From: Pelagibacterium nitratireducens
GTDB taxonomy: Bacteria; Pseudomonadota; Alphaproteobacteria; Rhizobiales; Devosiaceae
Direction: 5' to 3'
DNA: 64,000 bases
Assembly (NCBI RefSeq): GCF_037044555.1
Contig: NZ_CP146275.1
Coordinates: 3,328,501-3,392,500, forward strand
A model generated the notes under the pieces. It saw nothing but the letters and a program-made list of their open reading frames with translations, was not told the origin of the DNA and ran no database searches. The position numbers and the translations under genes were made by a program. Of this stretch, positions 8,453 through 18,259 are shown piece after piece. Each line of letters opens with the position of its first letter. The first letter of the stretch is position 1.

Positions 8453-9673
8453 TTATAGGGCGCTGGAGCCGTGCTTGCCCGGCGCGATGCCCAGCCAGTG
8501 GGCAATTGTTTCGCCAATATCGGACAAAACGGGGCGCAGGCCAATGCTGCCCTTGTCCAAAGCGCGGCTAAATAACAGGATTGGCACCTGCTCGCGCGTG
8601 TGGTCGGTGCCGGGCCAGGTTGGATCGTTGCCGTGATCGGCTGTGATGACCAGAAGATCGTCGTCGCGGAGCCTGGCGATGAGTTCGGGGAGGCGGCGAT
8701 CGAACTGTTCGAGGGCGTCCGCATAGCCGCCCGGGTCGCGCCGGTGACCGAATTCTGTATCAAAATCAACGAAGTTCGTGAAAATCAGCGCGCCATCGGT
8801 TGCCATATCCATGGCTTCGAGCGTGCGGTCGAACAGCACCATGTTGCTCGATGCCTTGATCTTGTGGGTAATGCCGCGCGCTGCGTAGATGTCGGAGATC
8901 TTGCCGATGGCATAGACCTGCCGGTCGGCCGATTTGAGGCGATCGAGCACCGTATCTTCGGGGGGATCGATGGCGAAATCGCGCCGGTTTCCAGTGCGTT
9001 TGAAGCTCTTGGCGTCCTCGCCGAGGAAAGGTCTGGCGATGACGCGACCGACCTTTAGGGGGGCTGTGAACTTGAAGACCGTTTCGCAGAGCGCGTAGAG
9101 GTTTTCGAGGCCGAAATGCTCCTCGTGGGCGGCGATCTGGAAGACTGAGTCCACCGAAGTATAAAAGATGGGTTTTCCGGTGCGAATTGACTCTTCACCG
9201 AAATCCTCAATGACCTGCGTGCCCGAGGCGTGGGTGTTGGCAAGGGAGCCTTCAAGTCCTGCCGCTTCGTAGATTTTTGCAAGCAATTCCAATGGGAAAG
9301 CCGGATTTTCGTTAGGGAAATAGCCCCATGCGAAGGGAACCGGGACACCGGCGATTTCCCAGTGGCCGGACGGAGTGTCCTTGCCGATCGAGACTTCGCG
9401 CCCAACGCCCCAACGCCCGCCGAGGGGGGCGTTGCTCAGGCCGGGCGGGACTGTGCCGGTGGACAGTTCGGCTGCGGCGCCCAGGCCGAGGCCGTCGAGA
9501 TTTGGCAGATATAACATACCCTTACGGGTGCCTTCGATATCGCCACGGCCATCGGCGCAGGCCTGGGCGATGTGGCCGAGGGTGTCGGCGCCCGCATCGC
9601 CGAAATCGGCGGCGTCGGGGGCACCGCCGATGCCGAAACTATCGAGCAGACATAAAATGGCGCGGGGCATCAC
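8453..9673 (-). CDS. deoB: Phosphopentomutase
   Basis: The 406-residue protein is full length for DeoB. The metal-binding N-terminus ([14 protein letters not shown]), the phospho-accepting threonine segment KDTPSGHWE and the C-terminal [19 protein letters not shown] metal site are all intact. It interconverts (deoxy)ribose-1-phosphate and (deoxy)ribose-5-phosphate, linking the phosphorylases to DeoC. Its ATG overlaps the deoA stop by 4 bases. Confidence 0.97.
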   Translation of the reverse strand: MMPRAILCLLDSFGIGGAPDAADFGDAGADTLGHIAQACADGRGDIEGTRKGMLYLPNLDGLGLGAAAELSTGTVPPGLSNAPLGGRWGVGREVSIGKDTPSGHWEIAGVPVPFAWGYFPNENPAFPLELLAKIYEAAGLEGSLANTHASGTQVIEDFGEESIRTGKPIFYTSVDSVFQIAAHEEHFGLENLYALCETVFKFTAPLKVGRVIARPFLGEDAKSFKRTGNRRDFAIDPPEDTVLDRLKSADRQVYAIGKISDIYAARGITHKIKASSNMVLFDRTLEAMDMATDGALIFTNFVDFDTEFGHRRDPGGYADALEQFDRRLPELIARLRDDDLLVITADHGNDPTWPGTDHTREQVPILLFSRALDKGSIGLRPVLSDIGETIAHWLGIAPGKHGSSAL

Positions 9674-10989
9674 TGGCCTCCCTGGGGAAGAATTTCACTA
9701 TAGATAACCGGATGTTCAGGCGCATCCTCATCGATCACGTAAGCCGCGAGAAGGCGCCTTTCGGCCTCTGCGGCAGTGGCCTCGTCGCGGGCATGGATGC
9801 GGGCGATGGGGGTTTGCGGGTCGACTTTCGTGCCGATGCCGGCGAGGCGATCAAAGCCCACATGGTAGTCGAGCTTCTGATTTGGATCGGTGCGTCCTCC
9901 CCCCAGAACGACCACCGCCATGCCCAAGGCACGTACATCGATCCGGGCCACACGCCCAATGGACGCAGCATACACTTCCCTTACCACACCCACTGGACCG
10001 GGCACATATTTTTCCAAATCGTGCCAGGATCCCAGCGCATTTGCCATGGCAAAAAACTTCTCGGCGGCAGCACCGCTGTCGAGTGCTATTTTGGCGCGGA
10101 TAAACCCGTCATCATAGTCGAGCGCCATACCCCCGAGGATCAGTCCGTGGGCACAAAGGGCGAGCGTTACCTCTTCGAGGCGCGGGTCGCGATGGGCGCC
10201 GGTGAGGAAATCGATGGCGTTTTTCACCTCCAGCCAATTGCCCGCCGCAGAGGCGAGCGGCTGGTTCATGTCGGTGATCAGCGCACCGGTTTTCAGCCCC
10301 GCTCCATTGGCGACCGATACCAGGCTTTCGGCCAACCCGACTGAATCCTCGAGCGTCTTCATGAAGGCGCCCGAGCCGGTCTTGACGTCGAGGATGAGAG
10401 CATCGAGCCCGGCGGCGAGCTTTTTGGAGAGGATGGAGGCTGTAATGAGCGAGATGTTTTCGACAGTCGCTGTGACGTCGCGGATGGAATAGAGCCGCCG
10501 GTCGGCGGGGGCGAGATCATCGGTCTGGCCGATAATGGCGCACCCCACGTCCTTGACCACCCGGCGCAGGGTGTCGATGTCGGGATTGGTCATATAGCCG
10601 GGGATGGAATCGAACTTGTCGAGCGTGCCGCCGGTGTGTCCGAGACCGCGGCCGGAAATCATCGGAACATAAGCGCCGCAAGCGGCAAGAATTGGCGCGA
10701 GCATGAGGGACACGTTATCGCCCACTCCGCCGGTCGAGTGCTTGTCGATCGTGGGGCCATCGAGATCGGACCAATCGAGCACGCGGCCTGAATCGCGCAT
10801 GGCGAGGGTCAGCGCCACGCGCTCATTACGCGTCATGTTCTGGAAATAGACGGCCATGGCAAAGGCGGCGGCCTGCGCGTCATTGACAGCGCCGGAGGTG
10901 AGCCCGGCGACGAAACCGGCGATATCGGCTGGGTCAAGTTCCAGACCGTCGCGTTTTCTGGCGATCACTTCCTGGGGGAGAAGCGGCAT
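9670..10989 (-). CDS. deoA: Thymidine phosphorylase
   Basis: The 439-residue protein matches DeoA in length. It carries the phosphate-binding segment [11 protein letters not shown], the region [13 protein letters not shown] and the downstream [15 protein letters not shown]. It cleaves thymidine or deoxyuridine with phosphate to give the base and deoxyribose-1-phosphate. It begins 6 bases after the DUF6958 gene and overlaps deoB at its end, so it sits in the middle of the operon. Confidence 0.97.
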   Translation of the reverse strand: MPLLPQEVIARKRDGLELDPADIAGFVAGLTSGAVNDAQAAAFAMAVYFQNMTRNERVALTLAMRDSGRVLDWSDLDGPTIDKHSTGGVGDNVSLMLAPILAACGAYVPMISGRGLGHTGGTLDKFDSIPGYMTNPDIDTLRRVVKDVGCAIIGQTDDLAPADRRLYSIRDVTATVENISLITASILSKKLAAGLDALILDVKTGSGAFMKTLEDSVGLAESLVSVANGAGLKTGALITDMNQPLASAAGNWLEVKNAIDFLTGAHRDPRLEEVTLALCAHGLILGGMALDYDDGFIRAKIALDSGAAAEKFFAMANALGSWHDLEKYVPGPVGVVREVYAASIGRVARIDVRALGMAVVVLGGGRTDPNQKLDYHVGFDRLAGIGTKVDPQTPIARIHARDEATAAEAERRLLAAYVIDEDAPEHPVIYSEILPQGGQ

Positions 10990-10995
10990 GCAGGA

Positions 10996-11286
10996 TCAGA
11001 CCTTGTGGAGCCGGACGGGAGATTTTGGCGCGCGTTTCAATATGCCCTTGGCCTCAAGATCAAGTTGGACGCATTTGAACCACCAGCCGGCCTTTTCGCC
11101 GCCGGGAAACAGGTCCTGGGGCAGGTCGGGCTTGATGGCGGCGATCAGATCGGCCGGGGTGGCGCCCGGTTCGGTTGTGGGAATGTGTTTCATCACCGCT
11201 TCGCGGACCGCCATGTATTTGGCCTTATCGACCCGCGTCTTGTGGTTGGGGGAGGTGAAGTTTTCGACTTCGATCTTCTCGTTCAT
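10996..11286 (-). CDS. Small DUF6958-type protein in the deo operon
   Basis: The 96-residue soluble protein has the pattern EVENFTSPNHKTRVDKAKY, a central PTTEPGATPADL, then DLFPGGEKAGWWFKCVQLD and a basic C-terminus. I recognise it as the uncharacterised DUF6958 type from recall only; no search was run. The GWWxKxVQLDLEAKGxLxR end resembles a small winged-helix fold, so DNA binding is possible but unproven. It sits 3 bases after the aldehyde dehydrogenase gene and 6 before deoA, which suggests a role in nucleoside catabolism. Confidence 0.75.
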   Translation of the reverse strand: MNEKIEVENFTSPNHKTRVDKAKYMAVREAVMKHIPTTEPGATPADLIAAIKPDLPQDLFPGGEKAGWWFKCVQLDLEAKGILKRAPKSPVRLHKV

Positions 11287-11289
11287 GGT

Positions 11290-13659
11290 TCAGGCTCCGT
11301 AGGGTACCCAGACGTTTTTGATCTGGGTGGCTTTGCTCAGGAGATATTCGCCCTCCAGCGCCGGGTCGGCCCAATCGAAGGCCAGTCCGCGCGTGGTCCA
11401 GCTTTGCTTGACGTTGCCCGCCGAGAGCCTTTCGATTTCGGTGGAGTCTGCCAGAGAGCCGGCGAACCAGATGCCGTCCACGCCATCGTGTTCGGCAAGG
11501 GTTGTGGCCAGTGATTTCGCATCGCCGGTGACGATGTTGACGACGCCGGAGGGGACATCGGAGGTTTCGAGCACCTGATAGAAATCGGTGACGGCCAACG
11601 GATAGGCCGATGAGGGGATCAGGACCGTGGTGTTGCCCATGGCGATGGCCGGGGCGAGCAGGGAAACGGCACCGAGCAGCGCGCTTTCGAGCGGGGCGGC
11701 GATGCCGACGACGCCAACCGGTTCGACCATGGCCACAGCCATCATGCGGGCGGGCGGATTATGAACGGCACCATCGAACTTGTCGGCCCAGCCGGCAAAG
11801 GCAAACAGCCGCTCGACCGAAAGATCGACCTCGCGCCGCGCCGCATTGGCCGAGGTGCCGGTCATCGACCGGATGCGATCGGCAAATTCGGTTTTGCGAT
11901 AATCGAGATTTTCCCCGAGGTAATAGAGCACCTGTGCGCGGTTATGGGCCGTGGCATTGCTCCAGCCCAAGGCGGCGCGGGCCGCTTCGACAGCGTTACG
12001 GATGTCCTTGCGGTTGCCCTCTCCCACTTCGCCCAGATGCTTGCCGTCGGCCGATAGGACGGACCTTGCATAGCCTGAATCGGGGCGGGCCTGCTTGCCG
12101 CCGATATAGAGCTTTGCCGTGCGGTCGATGCCGGTTGTTTCGCTTGTGTCGGCCGGAGTGGGCCGTTTCACGTCCGGGGCGGCTTTGAGCTTTTTCTCCC
12201 AGGCGGGCTTGAGGTAGGCGGCCATGCCTTCCCTTCCCCCTTCGCGGCCAAAGCCGGATTCGCGATAACCGCCGAAGCCGACCGCTGCGTCGAACTGATT
12301 GGTGGAATTGATCCACACGACGCCGGCCTTGATCTGAGGGGCGATATCGAGGGCGAGATTGACGTTTTCGGTCCAGACCGAAGCGGCCAGGCCATATTTG
12401 GTGTTGTTGGCCAGCTCTACCGCCTCTTGAGGTGTGCGGAAGCTCATGGCGACGAGGACGGGGCCGAAGATTTCTTCGGACGCCAGCGTGTGGGCCGGAG
12501 AAATGCCGGTGACCAGCGTGGGGCGGACATAGCACCCCTTTTGCGGCATATCGCCATCGGGCGAATAGAACTCGCCACCCTCGGCCTTGCCGGCCTTTAA
12601 GAGATCGAGAACCCGTTCGACCTGAACGGGGGCAACGAGCGCGCCGATATCGATGGATTTATCCAGCGGATCGCCGACGCGCAGGGTTTTCATGCGCTGC
12701 TTGATCTTGGCGATGAAGGCGGTCTCGATCGATTCCTGGACAAGAAGGCGCGAGCCCGCGCAGCACACCTGCCCCTGATTGAACCAGATGGCATCGACCA
12801 GCCCTTCGACGGCGCTGTCGAGATCGGCATCCTCGAACACGACGAATGGCGATTTGCCGCCCAACTCGAGCGAAAGACCCTTGCCCGAACCGGCAGTGGC
12901 GCGGCGGATGATCTTGCCCACCTCGGTGGAGCCGGTAAAGGCGATCTTGTCGATATCGGGGTGGGTGACAATGGCCTCGCCGGTTTCTCCGGCCCCGGTG
13001 ACGATGTTGACGACGCCCTTGGGCAGGCCGATGCGAGCGCAGATTTCGGCGAACAGCAATGCGGTCAGCGATGTGAATTCGGCGGGCTTGAGGACAACCG
13101 TGTTGCCCGCCGCGAGGGCCGGAGCGATCTTCCAGGCCAGCATCAGCAGCGGGAAATTCCACGGGATGATCTGACCGCAAACGCCATAGGGCACATGGTC
13201 GGGGAAGGATTTCCCCAAATGCTGGGCCCAGCCGGCGTGATGATAGAAATGGCGGGCGACGAGGGGGATATCAATGTCGCGGGTTTCGCGGATCGGCTTG
13301 CCATTGTCGAGGGTTTCAAGAACGGCAAACAGCCGGCTTTCCTTCTGAATCTGGCGCGCGATGGCATAGAGATATTTGGCGCGCTCAAAGCCGCTCAGTT
13401 GCGACCAGCCGGAGAACGCGGCGCGGGCCGCCTTTACGGCCTTGTCCACATCGGCTTTGCCGGCTTCGGAAATGTCGGCCAGCTTTTCGCCATTGGCCGG
13501 ATTGGTCGAGGCGAAGGTTTTGCCCGGCCTGGTGAAATCACCATCGATGAAATGGCCGAATTTCCTGCCATGAGCCGCCAGCCAATCGAGGGCCGGGCCG
13601 GGCGCTTCGGGAGCCGGGCCGTATTCGAGGGTTTCAAAGATTTCCGCCACTTTGGTCAT
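11290..13659 (-). CDS. ALDH16-like aldehyde dehydrogenase with second non-catalytic ALDH domain
   Basis: The 789-residue protein contains a complete ALDH domain (about 1-490) with E265 in LELGGKSP and nucleophile C299 in NQGQVCCAGSR. A second ALDH-like region (about 510-789) follows, with an N-terminal and NAD-domain look but no catalytic Cys/Glu. This matches the ALDH16 architecture known in animals and some bacteria. In this operon the obvious substrate is acetaldehyde from DeoC, which would be oxidised to acetate; that is inference. It is separated from deoC upstream by 153 bases holding a palindromic repeat. Confidence 0.9.
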   Translation of the reverse strand: MTKVAEIFETLEYGPAPEAPGPALDWLAAHGRKFGHFIDGDFTRPGKTFASTNPANGEKLADISEAGKADVDKAVKAARAAFSGWSQLSGFERAKYLYAIARQIQKESRLFAVLETLDNGKPIRETRDIDIPLVARHFYHHAGWAQHLGKSFPDHVPYGVCGQIIPWNFPLLMLAWKIAPALAAGNTVVLKPAEFTSLTALLFAEICARIGLPKGVVNIVTGAGETGEAIVTHPDIDKIAFTGSTEVGKIIRRATAGSGKGLSLELGGKSPFVVFEDADLDSAVEGLVDAIWFNQGQVCCAGSRLLVQESIETAFIAKIKQRMKTLRVGDPLDKSIDIGALVAPVQVERVLDLLKAGKAEGGEFYSPDGDMPQKGCYVRPTLVTGISPAHTLASEEIFGPVLVAMSFRTPQEAVELANNTKYGLAASVWTENVNLALDIAPQIKAGVVWINSTNQFDAAVGFGGYRESGFGREGGREGMAAYLKPAWEKKLKAAPDVKRPTPADTSETTGIDRTAKLYIGGKQARPDSGYARSVLSADGKHLGEVGEGNRKDIRNAVEAARAALGWSNATAHNRAQVLYYLGENLDYRKTEFADRIRSMTGTSANAARREVDLSVERLFAFAGWADKFDGAVHNPPARMMAVAMVEPVGVVGIAAPLESALLGAVSLLAPAIAMGNTTVLIPSSAYPLAVTDFYQVLETSDVPSGVVNIVTGDAKSLATTLAEHDGVDGIWFAGSLADSTEIERLSAGNVKQSWTTRGLAFDWADPALEGEYLLSKATQIKNVWVPYGA

Positions 13660-13746
13660 TTTCTTTCTCCGGGCTTTGGAGCCCCTAAACTCGGCGTGTT
13701 ATCCTAGACCAGACCACTCAAGGGGCCGGAGTCTGGAGAAACGCAC

Positions 13747-13780
13747 ACTGGTCCCCGGGAATAAATCCCGGGATGACAGT
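13747..13780. repeat. REP-like palindrome between deoC and the ALDH gene
   Basis: The core CCCGGGA-ATAAA-TCCCGGG forms a 7-base-pair stem flanked by CTGGTC and ATGACAG. It belongs to the same (A)CTGGxxCCCGGG...CCCGGGATGAC family found at 46028, 46151, 46242, 48010 and 48077. Inside the nucleoside operon mRNA it would form a hairpin between deoC and the aldehyde dehydrogenase gene. Confidence 0.75.
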
Positions 13781-13812
13781 GGGGATGGGTGAAGCGCTGG
13801 AAGCCATGGCGC

Positions 13813-14802
13813 TCAGGCCATCGCGAAGCGGTAATCGGCGGCGTAGTGGCCGGTGATGCCGTGTTCGATCTGGCGTTCGATATCGGTCAAAAGCGAGGAG
13901 GCGCCAAAGCGGAACAGGTGCGGTTCGAGCCAGTTGCGGCCCAGTTCCTCGCGCATCAGCGCCATATAGGTCAGCGCGTCCTTGGCCTTAGAAATGCCGC
14001 CGGCCGGCTTGTAGCCGATCTCGATGCCGGTCTGCTCGTGAAACCAGCGGATCATGCGGACCATGGCCAGAGAGGTGGGCAGGGTCGCGTTGGTCTTTTC
14101 CTTGCCGGTCGAGGTCTTGATGAAATCGGCGCCGGCCAGCATGCAGACCAGCGAAGCCTTGGCGACATTGGTGAGCGTTGCCAACTCGCCGGTGCCAAGA
14201 ATGGTCTTGATATGGGCTTCACCACAGGCGGCGCGCATGGCACGAACCTGATCGTAAAGCCCCTGCCAATCGCCGCTGAGCACCATTCCGCGCTCGATGA
14301 CGATGTCGATTTCCTTCGCGCCGTCTTCGACCGAGGCCTCGATTTCCGCAAGGCGGATCTTGAGGGGGGTCAGCCCGTGGGGGAAGGCGGTGGAAACCGC
14401 GGCGACGGGGATATCTGTGCCCTCGAGCGCTTTGACGGCGGTCGCAACGAAATTGTGGTACACGCAGACCGCCGCCGGAGTAACGCCCAGTTTTTTGACG
14501 CCCATGGCTTCGACCAGATCAGCGCGGATGGGATTGCGGGCCTTGGCGCACAGGCGTTCGACCCGGCCCGGCGTGTCATCGGAATTGAGCGTGGTCAGAT
14601 CCATCAGTGACACGGCCTTCAAAAGCCAGGCAAGCTGGTGGTCCTTTTTGACCGAGCGGCGGGCGCCGATCGTTCCGGCGCGGCGTTCGAGCGCCGAGCG
14701 GTTCATGCGCACGCGTTCGACCCAATCGAGATCGAGCGGGAAGCCCGGATTGCGCTTGTGGCCGGTGGCGTGGCTCTGGCTGTCGACGATCTTGAGACTC
14801 AT
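13813..14802 (-). CDS. deoC: Deoxyribose-phosphate aldolase
   Basis: The 329-residue protein is the long DeoC form with an extra N-terminal 80-residue region. The Schiff-base lysine lies in ADFIKTSTGK, and the second active-site lysine in IGYKPAGGI. It splits 2-deoxyribose-5-phosphate into glyceraldehyde-3-phosphate and acetaldehyde. Its ATG overlaps the phosphorylase stop by 4 bases, so the two are translationally coupled. Confidence 0.96.
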   Translation of the reverse strand: MSLKIVDSQSHATGHKRNPGFPLDLDWVERVRMNRSALERRAGTIGARRSVKKDHQLAWLLKAVSLMDLTTLNSDDTPGRVERLCAKARNPIRADLVEAMGVKKLGVTPAAVCVYHNFVATAVKALEGTDIPVAAVSTAFPHGLTPLKIRLAEIEASVEDGAKEIDIVIERGMVLSGDWQGLYDQVRAMRAACGEAHIKTILGTGELATLTNVAKASLVCMLAGADFIKTSTGKEKTNATLPTSLAMVRMIRWFHEQTGIEIGYKPAGGISKAKDALTYMALMREELGRNWLEPHLFRFGASSLLTDIERQIEHGITGHYAADYRFAMA

Positions 14803-15593
14803 ATCTCCTCCATCAGCGCCGGGATGAGGCGCTTCAATTTCTCGGCCCCGTATTTCGCCACGTCCTTGGTCTGGGTGTGGGAGATGACCTCCTGAGCCAT
14901 GCCGGCGCCCATATTGGTGATCGAGGAACAGGCCCAGACCTTAAGGCCCAGGAACCGCGCCAGGATCACCTCGGGGACCGTGGACATGCCGACCGCGTTT
15001 GCACCCAGGGTCTGGGCCATGCGGATTTCGGCCGGCGTTTCGAAGCTGGGGCCAGAATACCACATATAGATGCCCTCCTTGAGGGCGATTTCGAGGCGGG
15101 CGGCGACCGCGTGGGTCGTGGCGCGCAACTCGGGATCGTAGGCATCGACCATGTTGACGAAGCGGGCGTCGGTATCCTCGCCGATCAGCGGATTGACGCC
15201 GGCGTAATTAATGTGATCGGAGAGCAGCATCAGATTGCCGGGCGGGACGTCGTGATCGAGCGAGCCGGCGGAATTGGTCAGGAGCAGCGTTTTGGCGCCG
15301 AGTTCGGCAAGGGTTTCAAGCGCCGGGCGCATGGCGGCGGGGTCGCCATGCTCGTAATAGTGCTGGCGGCCGGTGAGGATGGCGAGACGCCGGGAGCCCA
15401 TCTGGCCGATGAGCAGATCCTTGCCGTGGCCGGAAACGCCGCCCTGGGGGAAACCTTTGAGATCGGAAAAGGGGATCGTGACCTTGTCGGTCAGCAGGTC
15501 GCCGATGTCCGACAGGCCCGAGCCCAGGATCAGCGCGGCATCGATCGGGGTATCGCCCGCCAGATTGCGGATGGTCTTTTGTGCCTTGGCCAT
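14799..15593 (-). CDS. punA: Purine-nucleoside phosphorylase (trimeric type)
   Basis: From ATG 15593 (MAKAQKTIRNLAGD) the product is 264 residues. The phosphate-loop GSGLSDIG, the TNSAGSLD segment, the purine-site Glu in YSGPSFETPAEI and Asn in SSITNMGAGM fit trimeric PNPs. It releases purine bases and (deoxy)ribose-1-phosphate from imported nucleosides. An upstream in-frame start would run through the palindromic repeat, so I prefer 15593. Confidence 0.92.
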   Translation of the reverse strand: MAKAQKTIRNLAGDTPIDAALILGSGLSDIGDLLTDKVTIPFSDLKGFPQGGVSGHGKDLLIGQMGSRRLAILTGRQHYYEHGDPAAMRPALETLAELGAKTLLLTNSAGSLDHDVPPGNLMLLSDHINYAGVNPLIGEDTDARFVNMVDAYDPELRATTHAVAARLEIALKEGIYMWYSGPSFETPAEIRMAQTLGANAVGMSTVPEVILARFLGLKVWACSSITNMGAGMAQEVISHTQTKDVAKYGAEKLKRLIPALMEEI

Positions 15594-15656
15594 TCTCAGT
15601 GCCTTATGGTTTTCGCGTTTGCTCCGGTGGACCTCCCCATCCGATACCCAGAGCTG

Positions 15657-15762
15657 GAGCAGTTTCAGCATTTCTCCGAACCGCTGAAACTGCTCTAAGT
15701 CTTTGTTTTGTCGCGCTTCCGAACCAGATAAGTGGTACCCACCTATCCTGGAAACGCTCTAG
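15657..15762. repeat. Rhizobial-type palindromic intergenic repeat inside the nucleoside operon
   Basis: A perfect 13-base-pair stem, GAGCAGTTTCAGC (15657-15669) / GCTGAAACTGCTC (15683-15695), encloses a 13-base loop. It is followed by a TAAGTCTTTGTTTTGTCGC tract and a second block ending in CCTGGAAACGCTCTAG. This matches my recollection of a dispersed intergenic element of Hyphomicrobiales (stem, then TTTGTTTTGxCGC, then GGAAxxGCTCTA). Its right end forms the stop codon of cdd at 15759-15761. It fills the whole gap between cdd and the phosphorylase gene. Confidence 0.8.
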
Positions 15763-16175
15763 CGGCCCAGAAACTCAGGGCCGAAAGAGTGGGGCAGAAG
15801 TTCGCCCAGCGTCGTAAAGAGCGGTTCGCCCTCGACCCCGAGGCAGATGATTGGGGTGGTTTCGGAGGCGAATTCGCGGATGCGCTGGCGGCAACCGCCG
15901 CAGGGGGTGACGGGGGTTGTGCCGGGGCCCGTCACAAAGATCTTTTCGATGCGCCTGCCGCCGCCGGCCAGCATGGCGGCAATGGCCGAGGGTTCGGCGC
16001 AATTACCCACGGGGTAGGCAGCGTTTTCGACATTGCAGCCCGAATAGATGTTTCCATCATCGGCCAGGATTGCGGCGCCGACATGGAAGTTCGAATAGGG
16101 CGCGTACGCGAGGGCGCGGACGGCCTCGGCGGCGTCGAGCAGGGTTTTATCCTGCGGCGAAAGTGTTGCCATCAC
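15759..16175 (-). CDS. cdd: Cytidine deaminase
   Basis: The 138-residue protein matches the homotetrameric Cdd class. Motifs are CNVENAAYPVGNCAEPSAI, with the catalytic Glu after a zinc Cys, and PCGGCRQRIREF with the other two zinc ligands. It deaminates (deoxy)cytidine to (deoxy)uridine, feeding uridine-cleaving steps. Its ATG overlaps the permease stop by 4 bases. Its own stop lies at the edge of a dispersed palindromic repeat. Confidence 0.96.
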   Translation of the reverse strand: MMATLSPQDKTLLDAAEAVRALAYAPYSNFHVGAAILADDGNIYSGCNVENAAYPVGNCAEPSAIAAMLAGGGRRIEKIFVTGPGTTPVTPCGGCRQRIREFASETTPIICLGVEGEPLFTTLGELLPHSFGPEFLGR

Positions 16176-17134
16176 CGTTCCTTGACATAGGGCTGACCGG
16201 CCGCCTTGGGCGCGATGGCGCGACCGACAAAGCCGGCGAGCAGCAGGATGGTGAGCACGTAGGGCAGAGCCTGCATGGCCTGGGTGGGGACAGCGCCGAT
16301 CAGCGGGAGTTCGACGCCTTGCAGGCGGTACTGCATGGCTTCAAGGAAGCCGAACAGGAGGCAGGCGCCGAGGGCTGGATAGGGTCTCCATTTGGCAAAG
16401 ATGAGTGCCGCGAGCGCGATATAGCCGCGGCCCGAGCTCATTTCACGCGAGAAGCTGGCGGCCTGGGCCGTCGAGAGATACGCCCCGCCCGTACCAACCA
16501 GAACGGCGGTTATGGCGAGGGCCTTGTAGCGCAGGAAGCTCACCGACATGCCGGCCGTGTCCAGGGCCTTTGGGTTTTCGCCCACGGCGCGCAGGCGCAG
16601 CCCGAAGCGGGTGCGCCAGAGCACCCATGCGGTCAATGGCACGGCGAGGAAGGCGAGATAGGTGAGAATCGTGTGTCCGGACAGGAGCCCCGAATAGATG
16701 GGGCCGATGACCGGAACACCGGCCAGCTCGCGCGCGAAGGGCAACTCGATACCGTAAAAGCGGGCACCGCCGGACAGGGCGGGCGTGTTGCCGCCACGGC
16801 CGAACCAGGCGGCGCCCAGGAAGACGGTGAGGCCCGAGGCGAGGAAATTGAGCGCCACGCCGGAAATGATCTGATTGCCGCGGAAATTGATCGAGGCGAG
16901 GCCGTGTACGGCCGAAAACATCAGCGACACGCCAATGCCGGCCATGAGCCCGAGCCAGACATTGCCGGTGACCGAGGCCACGACGGCGGCGCCGAAGGCC
17001 GAGCCGAGCAGCTTGCCCTCGAGCCCGATATCGACGATTCCCGAGCGCTCGGAATAAAGGCCGGCGAGGCAGGCAAGAATCAGCGGGGTCGAGACGCGGA
17101 TGGTGGTGGTGAGAACCGAGATGATGTCCTCCAT
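16172..17134 (-). CDS. Nucleoside-type ABC transporter permease (second)
   Basis: The 320-residue integral membrane protein has about nine hydrophobic segments. It shows the conserved YSERSGIVDIGLEGKLL opening of the BPD-type inner-membrane family paired with BMP binding proteins (NupQ/YufQ-like). It forms the transmembrane pore with the permease encoded just upstream, 3 bases away. Nucleoside specificity is inferred from the partner BMP protein and the downstream nucleoside-cleaving enzymes. Confidence 0.9.
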   Translation of the reverse strand: MEDIISVLTTTIRVSTPLILACLAGLYSERSGIVDIGLEGKLLGSAFGAAVVASVTGNVWLGLMAGIGVSLMFSAVHGLASINFRGNQIISGVALNFLASGLTVFLGAAWFGRGGNTPALSGGARFYGIELPFARELAGVPVIGPIYSGLLSGHTILTYLAFLAVPLTAWVLWRTRFGLRLRAVGENPKALDTAGMSVSFLRYKALAITAVLVGTGGAYLSTAQAASFSREMSSGRGYIALAALIFAKWRPYPALGACLLFGFLEAMQYRLQGVELPLIGAVPTQAMQALPYVLTILLLAGFVGRAIAPKAAGQPYVKER

Positions 17135-17137
17135 CGC

Positions 17138-18259
17138 CTATGCCCCCTTCTCTTGCGGCACGGGATCGGGATCTCGCTTTTGCCGCGTTGCCATAAAGGC
17201 AAATTCGACCGGACGGCGCAGCATGTTGCTCATGGCACCGGTAAACAGGATCACAAGGGCCTGAATGGTGACGATCATTTCGCGGGTGATAGCGGGCATG
17301 GTAAAGGCCAGCTCCTGCCCACCCTGATAGAGCACGCCGAAGAGCAGCGCTGAGAGCCCCACCCCGATCGGGTGGGCCTTGCCCATGAAGGCCACGGCGA
17401 TGCCGACAAAGCCGGTGCCGGCTACGTAACCCAAAATCAGGCGGCCATGGGCACCGGCAGTGTCGTTTACCGCGACCATACCGACAAGCGCTCCGGAAAT
17501 TGCCATGGTGGCCATGATGAGCTTGGCGTTGGACATACCCGCATATCGCGCGGCGGTGCTGTTATGTCCCATAGTGCGCAGGGCGTAGCCGAACTTGGTA
17601 TGCCAGATCAGGATATAGACGCCGATCAATGCGAGAATGGCCAGAATGAAGGAGATGTTGACCGGCGTGTTGCGAAGCAGCGGTATCCATTCAGCCAGGA
17701 ACGGCACACGGGTGACTTCAGCGATGCGGGCACTCTCGTCGGAATTGATTTCTTCCGGCTTCAGGATGCGCGAGATGATGTAGCTCATCATCGAGGTGGC
17801 GATGAAGTTCATCATGATTGTGGTGATGACGACGTGCGACCCGCGTTTGGCCTGCAGATAGCCGGGAATAAAGGCCCATGCGCCAGCGAAAAGCGCCGAG
17901 GCGATCATGATGAGCGGCAGGGCGAAGGCCCAGTGCAACCCGCCAACGGCAAGCGCCACAAGAATGGCGCCGAGCCCGCCAACATAGGCTTGCCCTTCGC
18001 CGCCGATATTGAACAGCCCGCCGTGAAAGGCGACCGCAACGGCCAGGCCCGCGAAAATGAAATTGGTGGTGTAATAGAGCGTGAACCCGAAACCGTATCC
18101 GTAGCCGAAGGCGCCGTAGATCATGATGCGGACAGCTTCGATGGGGTTTTCACCCACGATCAGGACAACGATACCACCGATGATGAAGGCCAGGGTAACG
18201 TTGAGCACCGGCAGAAGGATGATATCGACCCAGCGGGGCAAGGGCATGGACGCACTCAT
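17138..18259 (-). CDS. Nucleoside-type ABC transporter permease (first)
   Basis: The 373-residue membrane protein of the NupP/YufP type has about ten hydrophobic segments. It shows the conserved FHGGLFNIGGEGQAYVGG motif, IPGYLQAKRGSHVVITTIM, and GTGFVGIAVAFMGKAHPIGV. Its start overlaps the ATPase stop by 4 bases. The cytoplasmic C-terminal tail is charged (RQKRDPDPVPQEKGA). It acts in the inner membrane with the permease at 16172-17134. Confidence 0.9.
   Translation of the reverse strand: MSASMPLPRWVDIILLPVLNVTLAFIIGGIVVLIVGENPIEAVRIMIYGAFGYGYGFGFTLYYTTNFIFAGLAVAVAFHGGLFNIGGEGQAYVGGLGAILVALAVGGLHWAFALPLIMIASALFAGAWAFIPGYLQAKRGSHVVITTIMMNFIATSMMSYIISRILKPEEINSDESARIAEVTRVPFLAEWIPLLRNTPVNISFILAILALIGVYILIWHTKFGYALRTMGHNSTAARYAGMSNAKLIMATMAISGALVGMVAVNDTAGAHGRLILGYVAGTGFVGIAVAFMGKAHPIGVGLSALLFGVLYQGGQELAFTMPAITREMIVTIQALVILFTGAMSNMLRRPVEFAFMATRQKRDPDPVPQEKGA

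Noticed and set aside
15917..17353. A 478-codon open frame on the plus strand, with another at 17372-18580
   Set aside because: Both are antisense to the clear ABC permease genes and have biased, low-complexity composition without domains.
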